NCBI GenBank assembly: GCA_014529385.2
Contig: CM043947.1
Coordinates: 124,714,391 to 124,778,390 of the forward strand
Direction of reading: 5' to 3'
DNA length: 64,000 bases
Source: Adiantum capillus-veneris
Taxonomy: Eukaryota > Streptophyta > Polypodiopsida > Polypodiales > Pteridaceae
Shown here one piece after another: positions 33,449 to 44,539 of this stretch (position 1 is the stretch's first letter; the number at the start of each line of letters is the position of its first letter). Position numbers and translations under genes: made by a program. Below the pieces are notes generated by a model that made no database searches, was not told the DNA's origin, and was given only the letters and a program-made list of their open reading frames with translations.

Positions 33449-35338
33449 TCAACTATGCATTCGAGGGAGCCTCCTTATGGCCCTCATGTCCTCTCTAGCC
33501 CCCAATGAATCTTTCTTGCCTACTATGTGATCCCATATAGCTTGCCCAACATTTTTGAACACATGCATTGGATCCAATAGGTGTTGGATTTTCAATGAAG
33601 CCCAATAGGGTAGTGATAATAAAATAGAGTACCTAGACATACCCCTAAGTGGATCATTGGGAGGAGGCAATGTGTTGTGATGCTCGTTCCAATGTCTTGC
33701 CCAATCGGCCATGGTCCAATGGAGTGGCTCCATCCCATTGCACGGTGGAGCATAAGATCGATGTGTGGGCGGCAAGAAGCGATGGTTATTGGGGTAGATC
33801 ACCTTACCAAGTAGAGCGGGTCTCTCTGTCACAAGTGAGGGTCCACAAGTTGGGCATGCACTATGTCCAGATGCCGATAGTCCTACAAAACCAAAAGACA
33901 TAACCGCATATAAGTGACCAATGCAAAGACATTAAAGGGCGTCACAAAGTATAAGCTTACCAGAAATCTTTCCAAGCCCGGGGTAATCATGCATGGTCCA
34001 CATGAGAATGCACTTGATCATTGTGCGCCGATCACGGAGTGGTCTTGATACATCAAAAAAATCTATGCCGTTCCATAGCTCTTGAAGCTCTTCAATCAAA
34101 GGTGCTAAATATACATCCATGTTCTTCACCTTGTGTTTTCCTGGGACTAGAAGAGAGAGCAAAATGTTCCCCTTCTTGGTTGACTCGCATGGTGGAATGT
34201 TGTAGTTCACAACAACCAGTGGCCAAGTACTCCATGAGGTAGACCGATGCCCAAATGGGTTTACCCCATCACTAGCCAAACCAAGCCTCAAGTAACGAGG
34301 CTCTTCTCTAAACTCCGGCCATGTCTTCTCGATGTGTTGCCATGCCGGCGAGTCAGTCGGCACTCTCATAACCCCATCGGTGGAGCGATTTTTCATATGC
34401 CATGTAAGAAGCTCGCTTGTTCCTTTGGTGCTGAACATGTGCTTGATGCGGGGAATGAGGGGGAAATGACGAAGAACCTTGCGAGGTATTGTGGTTCCTT
34501 GCATTCCCTCTTTGTACCTTGATTCTCCACACTCGGGGCAAGCATCAAGCCCTGCATGTTCATTGCGGAATAGCACGCAATCATTGACACATACATGTAT
34601 GCGATCATAGTCCCATCCTAAGCCCTGTCACAACCTGTCGTGCCTTCCTTTGATTTTCTGGAAGATGATTGCCTTTAGGCATCATCTTGCCTAATAGCCT
34701 ATGACATAATTAAAGAACACTCGTTATTGCATATAACCACGAACAAAACTCACAACTAACACTTATTACACTTAAACGTACCTCAATAGTGCATCAACCC
34801 CTGCATTGCTCCATCCAAACATTGCTTGAATATTCAAGATCTCAAGAGACGCTTGTAATATGGAGTAGGAGCATCCCTCGTAAAGAGCGGTGTGTGCTGC
34901 CTCTAGCAATGAATCTTTGGTTTTTTCGGCAGCTTCTTCACATGCACACTCAGGCTCAGACTCATTCGTCGCCTCACGTGCAAGAAGATCCTCAACCATA
35001 TTGTGAAAATGATCTTCCTCCACCTCCATGTGGGGTGGGGTGGTGGGGAGATCCCCATATGTGGTGGATGTAGGATGCGCATGCGCTCGTGTGGACCCAC
35101 CCACATTGGACGGCGGGTGTGACCCCCCTCCCATGACTGCTTCCTAACGCAATCGCTCTTTCGTCCTCCTCCCGCCTCCGCCCCCAATCACATTCCAATG
35201 GGGAGCGACATCAATGGATGCCAAAACCCTCGGATCGCTAGTTTCCATTCGAGCGCGTTTCCTCGGATCGTCCCATAGTCCATAACCATCCACGTGAGCC
35301 AAGCATATACGCCGAAGCCATGCAACCGCACGCTTCAA
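33449..35338 (-). pseudogene. TNPD-like CACTA transposase (Transposase_21 family)
   Basis: Minus-strand pieces line up with plant En/Spm transposases. They are ALYEGCSYSILQASLE and MFGWSNAGVDALL (35134-34772), DCVLFRNEHAG and CPECGESRYKEG (near 34560-34500), VLRHFPLIPR, LGLASDGVNPFG, SLLVPGKHKVKNMDVYLAPL, WTMHDYPGLG (34576-33932), and HLLDPMHVFKNVGQ (33600-33449). Breaks at 34600-34770 and 33902-33931 may be introns or frameshifts. The usual C-terminal part is not evident before the element end. The protein would bind the terminal repeats and catalyse excision. Confidence 0.8.
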
Positions 35339-35656
35339 TCATGTACATGGACAGGGTAGTCGCTCGCTCAACCATCGAGTTCGTTCCGCACCAACCGGCG
35401 GACCCACGTCATCTCAATCGACCTGCACACACGACCACACACTAAATAAGAAAAAATAAAATAAGAAGAAGAATCAAGAATGTTGGTACTGACATGACTG
35501 ACACTCATTAAAGATAGAGGGGACTATAAGGTAAAGAGGTGGGTATAAGAGGTCATCCAGTTGGCATAACCTTAATGGCACATCAGAGCTTTTCGCGATA
35601 ATATACGTGGTAATAGGGGCGGGAAAAGACGCGGTAAAATTTATAGGAAAGTTTTT

Positions 35657-35684
35657 TATATAAAGGGGGCACCTACGTGCCCCC
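35657..35684 (+). promoter_or_regulatory. TATA box abutting a perfect hairpin
   Basis: TATATAAA (35657-35664) is followed immediately by GGGGGCAC-CTAC-GTGCCCCC (35665-35684), an 8-bp perfect inverted repeat with a 4-base loop. It sits between the divergent CACTA genes and upstream of a transcribed-looking pyrimidine-rich leader, so it is the likely promoter of the plus-strand gene. Confidence 0.6.
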
Positions 35685-35690
35685 GCCAAA

Positions 35691-38623
35691 ATGAATGCCA
35701 AAAATTCAAAAACGAGCTCCTTCTCTATGCGGGCCTGTTTCCCTCTCCATCTCCAAGCTCTCTCTCCTTCTCCCTCTCCATCTCCAAGCTCTATTACTCT
35801 CTTCATCTCCATCCCCACCATATCCAAGCGATTGAGGTCACGACTGTAAGTGCTCGAACTCTCTCTCTCTTTCTTCTCGTTCTTCTACACACACACACAC
35901 ACACACACAAACACATACACACACACATTGCACACACACACACATGCACACACACACATTGTACATAGGCACGCACACACACTAATTCGTGCACAATCAC
36001 ACACTAATGCAAGCATTAGTGTGTGCATGCATTATACACACACTAATGCTTGCATTAGTGTGTGATTGTGCACAAATTAGTGTGTTTTCACACACTATTT
36101 TGTGCACAATCACACACTAATGTCTGCATTAGTGCGTGCATGCGTTACAAGCACACACCAATGCTTGCATTAGTGTGTGCAAGCATTATACACACACACT
36201 AATGCTTGGTGTGTGATTGTGCACAAATTAGTGTGTGCATGCATTATACACACACACACACACTAATGCTTGAATTAGTGTGTGATTGTGCACAAATTAG
36301 TGTGTTTTCACACACTATTTTGTGCACAATCACACACTAATGCCCGCATTAGTGTGTGCATGCATTAGTGTGTTTCCACACACTAATTTGTGCCCAAGCA
36401 CACACTAATGTAAGCATTAGTGTGTGTATACCTCTCTAGACACACTAATGCTTGCACACACACACTAATGCATGCACAAGCACACACTATTGTGAGCATT
36501 GGTGTGTGAAAAAATTGCACACACTAATGCTTGCATTAGTGTGTGCTTATGCACAAATTAGTGTGCGAAAACACACTAATACATGCACACACACACTAAT
36601 GCGAGCATTAGTGTGTGCATGTAGCGCATGCACACACTAATGCTCGCATTAGTGTGTGTGTGTGTGTGCATGCATTAGTGTGTTTTCGCACACTAATTTG
36701 TGCATAAGCACACACTAATGCATGCATTAGTGTGTGCATGCGTTACAAGCACACACTAACGCTTGCATTAGTGTGTGCTTGGGCATGCATTAGTGTGTTT
36801 TCACACTAATTCTTGCCCAAGCACACACTAACGCTTGCATTAGTGTGTGCTTGGGCATGCATTAGTGTGTTTTCACACTAATGCTTGCCTAAGCACACAC
36901 TAATGCAAGCATTAGTGTGCATGCGTTACAAGCATACCAAAACATACCTCCATGTGGGTGTGCGATGATGTTGATTGAAACCCCAATGGTCACCGAGAAG
37001 CCCAACGGTAGATTAAGGTCCAACACACACACACTAGATTAATTTCTTTGCCACACACTAACGCACACACACAATAGATTAATTAGAAGCACACACACAC
37101 ACACTCACACACACACACACACACACACACTAAATGGATGCAAAAAAAATAAGCACACAAACCATTTCTTAAATAGGAGATAAAAGGAATCCTATGCAAG
37201 GAGGAATCCTATGCAATAAAGAATCTCACTTTGACTAGAATCCAATGTTAATTAGGGTCCCTTTTTTTTTGTGAAATTGTAGGATATGGCATCCTCTTCC
37301 ACGCCGGCTATCGATCCATAGAGGAATTTCTTGCCGAGGGCCTCTCTTACGAGGACGCTTGTGATACTTACTACTCGCAGTCTTCCTCCCACCAGTCACA
37401 ATCCACCTTCGGCTTTCGATGGTTCCAAGATGCAGTACACGACCCCGACCTCGAGAGGGCATACCTCGCCCATGCAAAGTGGCTATCCTCGCAGCAAAGT
37501 CTTTTAGGGCGGTACACACCCGCACAGTTGGCTGCCTATGGGCTCTCACCGCTTGCGACATCGGACGCCGTCACTCCGATCGTGCAGAGTGTGCCTCCCA
37601 CAGCGCCTCCCTCCACCTTACCCTTGACTTTCCCGTCACCCGCACCTCCCTCCACCTTGCATTCGCAGCGATCCACGCCCGCATCGTCAAGTTATCCTTC
37701 GCCTACACCACCCAGCGGTTCGGGCTCGGGCCAGCGCTCTTTGGGTGGCCAGCGCTCTTCCCGTAGTGGTGGCTCATGCTCTCGTCGAGGTAGTGGCTCG
37801 TGCTATTTTGGTGGTGGAGGGGGCAGTGCTATAGATTCACCTCCTCTTACACCCCGACCTCCTTGCTCACCCCTTGGAGCTCCACATGAGGATGAGGACC
37901 GCAATGCGCCCGCCCCGGACGCTCGTGGCTACTACTATTATATACATCGAGGGGGGGAGGTGGATCTAGGTTCCTCTTTGGGGAGGACATTTCGAGGGCA
38001 CCTTAACCAATTGATCCACTCAACATACCAAGATTGCTTTAAATCTTTCAAAGATCAGGACCCAGCCGACTTGACGTACATTCACCCGACATTGCTCATG
38101 CGGTTCCCTAATCCGGAAGTGGAAGAGTTCTCCAGGCAGTGGCTCGAGGAGTACGTCAAGAATTTCTTGAAAAATAAGAAGTCCAGTGTGCGGAGGGCGG
38201 CAAAGCGAACATTTGAATGTGAGGGTCACAACTATCGCCCTGGAAATGTTCACGACGAAGAGTGGGAGAAAGCCCAGGGCGAGCTGGAGGACGAGAGAGC
38301 CGCAGGTGCTAGGGCGCACACTCGGCAGGTGGAGGCGAGGGCGCAGCAAACGCCCACGCATTACGGCTCGGGCGGAAAAGCAGCATGGAAAGATAAATTT
38401 GTGAGTGCGTGTATTTTCATTTAAATTGATTTAATTTGTGGTAATAAGGTTAGGTTTGTGATACTTTTTAATTGATATATAGAAAAATATTACTATGACC
38501 CGCCCAAGCCGAGAGATCCAGAGATACAGAGAGAGCCACTCCGAATATCAGACATGGTGCTGGCTGTATGAAAACAACAAAATCAATCGCGAAGAATTTG
38601 AAAATGCATGTCGTACACTATAG
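35691..38623 (+). CDS. Second CACTA gene, possibly TNPA-like; exon model partial
   Basis: A leader exon (to 35845) ends in a good donor GTAAGT. A long intron follows. Exon 2 (about 37284-38400, after TTGTAG) reads YGILFHAGYRSIEEFL...GRYTPAQLAAYGL, then a Pro/Ser/Gly-rich region, then a conserved-looking block (YIHRGGEVDLG, FRGHLNQLIHSTYQDC, RQWLEEYVKNFLKNKKSSVRRAAKRT). Exon 3 (38483-38623, after ATATAG) stays in frame and stops at TAG 38621. The KNKKSSVRRAAK/EGHNYRPG region resembles the plant En/Spm (Ptta) accessory transposase family. The start codon is unresolved: the ATG at 35691 does not join exon 2 in frame. Confidence 0.5.
35886..35990. repeat. CA-rich microsatellite
   Basis: Runs of (CA)n with small interruptions just after the leader exon donor, inside the presumed intron. 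A second CA-rich tract lies at 37021-37130. Confidence 0.9.
35995..36940. repeat. Palindromic satellite of CACACTAATG / CATTAGTGTG units
   Basis: About 950 bases made almost wholly of CACACACTAATGC and its complement GCATTAGTGTGTG, alternating so that neighbouring units form hairpins with short loops (TT, CA, ATGCA). Several higher-order copies repeat (for example ACTAATTTGTGC and TTACAAGCACACAC). It lies in the presumed intron of the second CACTA gene. It codes for nothing credible. It could be an array of protein-binding sites or a replication-slippage product. Confidence 0.9.
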
Positions 38624-38783
38624 CCTATAAGTGTGAACTTTTTTTTAAAATGAGTGCATGCAGAATTATGTATCCATTTGTATTAATTAAAGGTTTTGTT
38701 GTTTTTTTCTTTTCCAGAGTTAGGGAGTCCCTCGAGAGGTCCAAGGATCCGAGTAGCTCAATCCTCCGAGTGTTTTTGGGCCC

Positions 38784-38980
38784 GTCTTCTTTTGGCCACA
38801 GTTGTATAGCCCCCATGTATCGCCTATTTGGGCAATTTTGTAATATTCAATATTATTAAGCACTTGATTTTGGACCAAAGTCTTCTTTTGGCCACAGTTG
38901 TATAGCCGCCATGCATCGCCTATTTGGGCAATTTTGTAATGAACAGTTTCTCCAATATAATTAAACATTTGATTTTGGCC
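38784..38980. repeat. ~97-bp tandem duplication near the CACTA right side
   Basis: TCTTCTTTTGGCCACAGTTG...CGCCTATTTGGGCAATTTTG occurs at about 38784 and again at 38881 with few changes. It lies in the 3' flank of the plus-strand CACTA gene. Confidence 0.85.
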
Positions 38981-39035
38981 CAAATTTTTTGTGCAATGAA
39001 ATTGTTTTTTATTTATTTATTAAATGTATAGGAAA

Positions 39036-42000
39036 AAAAAGGTAAGAACAAACTCTCTCCCGAAGAGCTTGAGCGTTATCGTAAGGATAACCGGTGTTTC
39101 AAGTGCGGCGAACAAGGACATGCGTACCGCGCTTGTCCCCAAAAGAACAACCGCCAAGATCCTCTTAGAGCTTCCTTGGTTGAAATCCAAGAGGAGGAGA
39201 CTCATCAAACTTACCACAAAGGATCTACTCTATGCCATGCTTGGGGAAAGGTAAGAGAACATGATGCTTTTATTCTCTTTGACCCTGGTTCTACTCACAA
39301 TTTTATATCTATAGAGTTAGCCACCAAGCTAGGCATACAATCCTATGAGATGGGAGATGTCCTACCCGCAGACAGTGCCTTCAAGGGGCAAAAAGCTTCA
39401 GTCACTCCCTTAATCGAGAAATTGAGGCTTCATGTCCAAGGCTATGTGGACAGAGGACTTCTTTATCTCTCCTCTCAAGCATGAGGATGTAATCGTAGGG
39501 GCACCATGGTTTGACCGCCTGGCTGCCGATGTTAAATTTCCTGAAAGGAGAATCTCCTTTAAGTTCAGGGAAAAAGACATGTATATAGATGCTAAGGAAA
39601 TGGGAAACACTATCCCCATTGTACATACACCAGCTTTCAACAAGTCAATAAAGAGCTCTATTTCAGTGTACATGATTTTTGTTAAAGACTCTCAAAATAA
39701 ACCTAATGCTTTAACAAAAGAAAATAAAGCAACCAAAAGGAATTAGAGTTATCCAATTTTCTCAAGGGGTTTCAAGATGTTTTTATTGACGACATCCCTT
39801 GTGAGCTACCTCCTAAACGAGGTAATGATGACCATGCAATTGAACTTCTTCCAGGAAGTTCACCGCCTAACAAACCTCCTTATAGAGTTTCTCAAGCTCA
39901 ACAAGAGGAGATTATGCGGCAAGTGCATGAGTTAGTTGAGAAGGGCATGGTTAGGCCTAGCTCATCTCCATTTTGCTCACCTGTGCTATTAGTGCAAAAG
40001 AAAGACGGCACATATCGCATGTGTGTCGACTATAGAGCACTAAATAGGATCACTATCAAGAATAGGTTTCCCGTTCCATGGGTAGAAGACCTATTTGATA
40101 AGCTACAAGGATCGACCTACTTCAGTAGGATTGACCTAAAAAGTGGCTATCATCAAATAAGGATAGTTGATCAAGACATTGTAAAGACCGCATTTCGCAC
40201 CACATTTGGTCTTTACGAATACATTGTCATGCCTTTTGGCTTGACCAATGCACCAGCCACATTCAACCGCTTGATGGAGAAGCTGTTCAGGCCTCATCGA
40301 ACCTTCACTGGAGTGTTCTTTGATGATATTATCATCTACTCTAATTCATTGGAGGAACACAAGCAACACCTCCAGGTAATATTTCAAGTTTTAAGAGAGA
40401 ATAAACTTTATGTTAATCAAAAGAAAAGTGAATTTTTCTTGCAAGAGATTCAATATTTAGGTCATATTATCTCTCAAGATGGCATCCAAATGGATCCATC
40501 TAAGTTAGAGGTAATAAAAGGATGGCCTAAACCAAGGAATCTTCATGAACTAAGAAGCTTTATAGGTATGTGTGCATACTATAGACGCTTCATAGAAAAG
40601 TTCTCACAAATTGCGGGACCATTACACGACCTAACAAAGAAAAGCGTTAGGTATACATGGTCTGATAAGGAGAACAATGCTTTCGAAAAGCTTAAAGAAA
40701 AGCTTATCTCTCAACCTGTGCTTACACTACCGGATCTCTCAAAACCATTTGAGGTCCAATGTGATGCTTGTGGTGATTGCCTCGGAGCTGTTTTGCTCCA
40801 AGAAGGGCATGCCATAGGCTATGAGAGTTGAAGGCTTGACCCTGTTGAGCAAGCTCTAGGCATATATGAAAAGGAACTCCTTGCAGTTCTACATGCCTTA
40901 GACTCATGGAAGCACTATTTATTGGGGACTCCTTTCATTCTGCGAACGGATCACTAAAGTCTTAAGTACTTCATGACGCAGACCAAGCTCTTCGACAAAC
41001 AAATGAGGTGGGCAAATTTCCTTTCGCAATTTCATTTTCATATTGCTCACATTGCTGGCAAGCATAATCAAGTAGCTGATGCACTCTCAAGACGGCCGAG
41101 AGTGAATGCGATTTCCATAGCAACTCACAATGATCTATCTTCAATGATAGATGAGTATGCTATTGATCCCGATTTTAGAGATGTGATTTCAGCCCTTGCA
41201 TTAGGGAAGAAAGAAGAACCATTTACCTTACAAGATGGTTATCTTCTCTATGGCAATAGACTATGTGTTACTAACTCACTACGTGAGAAAGTAATGTATG
41301 AATCTCATGCTCCACCTTATGCGGGGCATAGAGGGATTCAATCTACCTTAAAGGGAATTGAAACATATTTCTATTGGCCTACCATGAAAGTGAACATACA
41401 AGAGTATGTTTCTAAATGTGTGGTATGCCAAAAGACAAAATTTGATAGAGGGAAGCAACTTGGATTGCTTCAACCCTTGCCAATCCCTAATTCACCATGG
41501 GAGAGCATATCCATGGATTTTATCTTTGGATTGCCTAAGTCTATCCATGGGAATACGGGAATATGGACGATAGTAGACAGGTTCAGTAAACAAGCTCATT
41601 TTATACCTGTCAAAAAGACTATCAAAGCCCATCAAATGGCAACCCTCTTCATTTCACAAATTTTCAAGTACCATGGCTTTCCAATGTCCATAGTGTCGGA
41701 TAGAGATCCTAGAACGACCAGTAATTTCTGGAAGGGTCTCTTTGAGAATTTAGGGACAAGGCTAAACTTCTCTTCGGCCTATCATCCACAAACGGATGGC
41801 CAAAGTGAAATAGCTAACCTAACAATTCTCGATCTACTAAAAGCCTATGTAACGGAAGTAGATCAAAGATCCCAATGGGAGAAGTACTTACCCTTAGTGG
41901 AGTATGCTTACAACAACACTGTACATACTTCCACGGGAAAAGCACCTTTTGAGGTAATTGCGGGAAGATAAAAAAGTCCCTTACTACTTAAGGTACATGG

Positions 42001-42595
42001 GAAGATCTTCGCTGCAGATGAGTATAGCCGAGACCTACAAGAATCTTTTCAAAAGATTAAGGATGCTATCTCTATCTCACAGCAAAGGCAAAAGGCTGCT
42101 GCTGACAAGCACAGAAGAGCCCAAGCCTTTAAAGAAAATGATTGGGTCTTGTTAAAATTTCCCAAGGCTCGATTAAGGCACACGACGGGCAAGAATCCTA
42201 CGGGCCACCAAAAGTACTATGCTAAACTAGCAAAAAGGTACTATGGTCCCTTCCAGATTCTTAGGCCAATCAATGAGATGGCCTATCAACTCAAGTTGCC
42301 CAATCATTGGCTCATACAAAATGCTTTCCATGTGAGCCTATTAAAGCCTTACAAAGGAGAGCCACCTCAAGAACCAACTATTGAAGACCCACCGGAGATC
42401 GAGGACCAAGAGGAGATGCTGCAGCCCGAGTCCATTCTCCGACATGAAGACAAGGTATTAAGAGGCGGTAAGACTATCCGATGATATCTTATTAAGTTTA
42501 AGAATTATCCTTTTGAAGATGCTAGATGGATGCAAGGCATACAATTAAAGGATAACCTAAACCTTGTCAATGCTTACAATGCTTCCCAAGAGTAA
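39036..42595 (+). pseudogene. Gypsy-3X gag-pol polyprotein, broken
   Basis: In order: zinc knuckle CFKCGEQGHAYRAC (39098), protease loop LFDPGSTHNFIS (39280), RT with [28 protein letters not shown] and the catalytic FFDDIIIY (40318), RNase H start CDACGDCLGAVLLQ, integrase zinc region (HAPPYAGHRG...CVVCQK), core blocks SMDFIFGLP, SDRDPR and QTDGQSE, basic C-terminus, and chromodomain (YLIKFKNYP, 42485). Defects are a 2-base loss in protease (near 39448), TGA at 40829 for an Arg codon, TAA near 40956 for Gln, TAA at 41969, and TGA at 42482. All RT and integrase catalytic residues are present. Confidence 0.9.
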
Positions 42596-42950
42596 GCAAA
42601 TGTACAAAATGTTAAAAATGAACAAAGTTTTTGTCTTATAAGACTCTCTTTTTCTTTATTGTGCACAAAAATAAAGTAGTATGCATGCTTAGATCAAGTT
42701 TGCGGAGACGACGTCTCCCAAACACCAAGTAGAGCTTGTCACTCTACTATGTAACACTGATAGGACTAATGTGCAGACATGCTTGCGGAAGCCTCAGGCT
42801 CTCAAGCGCCAAATGGACTAGTCATCCATTGTGGAATGATGTCGTAGGGTAACATAGGGATCCTCTACCTGCTAAGAAAAGGACTCATGAATACGTTTTA
42901 TCTTCTCTACACCATTGTTGAGGATGACTATGATTTCAAGAGAGAGGTAA

Positions 42951-44539
42951 TGTCATAATAATCAATATCTAATTCTCCTAAATGATTTTCTCATATTAAA
43001 CTGATCATTTAATGTGGGGAAGTGCAAGGGGAGAAAAAGCTAGAATATTGGTTAAGCTAGCAGACCGGCCACAATAGGGATCCAAAGGAGGGAAAACAGG
43101 GATCCAAAGGGGGGGCCATCTGCAAAAGAGCCATGTGCAACAATGGGCTAAAAAGACCCTAAGGTTCAGCCCATCAAGACTTAAAATGCTAAGGTTCCAA
43201 AATTCAAAGGTTGTGTCCAAAGGGTTAAAGCTTAGGGGCAATTGGATGCTTTGTGTGCTCTCCAAAGTCAACACACATCCCTACACATGAGGGGGCGAGC
43301 CCTAAAGGTAGGGGATGAGAGAGAAAGTCACACACACACACACACAGGCTCCCTTTACACAAAGGGAATTAGGGACACATGTCAGCTCCCTAGCCCAGAT
43401 GCCCACAAGGTGTGCCCAATTCCTACTGGATGGCCTTGGAGGTGGACCAATGAGAATTAAGCTAGAGTAAATCTAGTTTAATTAATTTAAAAACATTTAA
43501 TAAAAGAAACCAATGAGAATTAAGTCTCCTAGAAGACTATTGGGCAGTCTCACAATGGGTCCAATGAGCATTCAGGAGCCCAATGGCTTGCCTGATTCCT
43601 ATTGGCCAGGAGGCAAAGGGGTCCAATGAGAGTTTAGTTTAATTATTTAATAACCTAAAGCTCTCACAAAAGGGGAAAGGGGGACACATGTCAGAAGGCT
43701 ATCACTTATGCTGCTTAATAATCATTGGCTTGACTTGGGGAGAGCCAATGAGGGCTCAGCAAGAGCAAATAGCAAGAGGGCTCGCCCAAGAGAGAGAGGG
43801 GGCTGATTTTTGCAAGGCATTATCACACACACACTCACACAATCTCATGTGTGAGGAAAGAGAAGACTATCTCTTCCCAAGCTTTAATGGAGAGCTCATC
43901 ACCTACTCCAAGCTTGTGAGATAGAAGCCTACATCGACACACTCTTGGCTTGTGGATGCAAATCCAACCAAGAGCCAAGCTTCAATGCATGCTCATTTCC
44001 TCTACCAAGCTAATTACTAAGCTAAATCTATGCTAATATGAGTGATTATGTGAGGAGATGTACATCTTTCTCGTAAGATACTCCTTCTTCCTCTCAATCT
44101 ACTCTCATACCCTGCTAGCTCTCACCATCTTCGAAGGTGTGTGAGGTCTTGGGTCTGAGAACGGGGATAATTAAAGTTGTGTTTACTAAGTGTTTTGCTT
44201 AGTGCATGAAGCTTTCATCTTCATTGCACTAGCTAGTCTTGAAGGAACACAAAGAATTGTATTGTACAATGTCTCTCTTGATGGGAGAAACCATAATACA
44301 AAGCCTTTTGGAGGGGGGACCGGCTCCATGCAAATCCGGTCCTCAACTGTTGTCAATAGCTTAATTTCTCTCTCTTTTGAAAGTATTGTTGATGCTATCT
44401 AACTAGGTGTTATGCTTTTTGTTGCTCTCTCCACCCAAGCACTCTTGTAATTCTCATTAGGAATCTATTCTAATGAAATGCCCACTATGTTCATGCTAAT
44501 TTCCGCTACACACAAGTTATTAGGCCATTAAATGTCACA
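42951..44539 (+). repeat. Gypsy-3X 3' LTR
   Basis: 1589 bp, from TGTCATAATAATC (after purine tract AGAGAGAGG) to AATGTCACA. It contains a (CA)n tract at 43330-43349, five CCAATGAG motifs, a TTTACACAAAG hairpin, and the GGACCGG...CCGGTCC hairpin at 44317-44342. The homologous 5' LTR of Gypsy-3Y is at 46672-47874. Confidence 0.85.
44317..44342 (+). promoter_or_regulatory. Conserved LTR hairpin GGACCGG-N12-CCGGTCC
   Basis: A perfect 7-bp stem with a 12-base loop, preserved in Gypsy-3Y at 47655-47680 with one loop change, though the surrounding LTR has diverged. It is probably transcribed and may act at the RNA level. Confidence 0.55.

Larger units (their letters stand above)
33052..39035. mobile_element. 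CACTA (En/Spm-type) transposon, right terminus not found
   Basis: The left end CACTATGGGAGAATG at 33052 has the diagnostic CACTA start. It is followed by 400 bp with GTTACCGC/ATTACCGC repeats. Two divergent genes lie inside: a TNPD-type transposase (minus, 35338-33449) and a second gene (plus, 35.66-38.62 kb). The matching right terminal repeat (...CCCATAGTG) was not found before Gypsy-3X sequence starts near 39036, so the right end was lost or lies elsewhere. It is inserted in copia integrase. Confidence 0.75.
39036..44539 (+). mobile_element. Gypsy-3X: 5'-truncated chromovirus with 3' LTR
   Basis: Homology to the sister copy Gypsy-3Y starts abruptly near 39042 inside gag, just before the zinc knuckle. 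The element then runs through protease, RT, RNase H, integrase and chromodomain to 42595, a 3' non-coding stretch, a purine tract (to 42950), and the 3' LTR. The 5' LTR, PBS and most of gag are absent. Confidence 0.85.

Noticed and set aside
35995-36940. CRISPR array
   Set aside because: Units are palindromic and nearly contiguous without unique spacers of constant size, and the DNA is a plant nuclear genome.
37235-37561. Minus-strand Arg-rich 108-residue frame
   Set aside because: It overlaps exon 2 of the plus-strand CACTA gene, whose frame continues across a plausible intron into exon 3.
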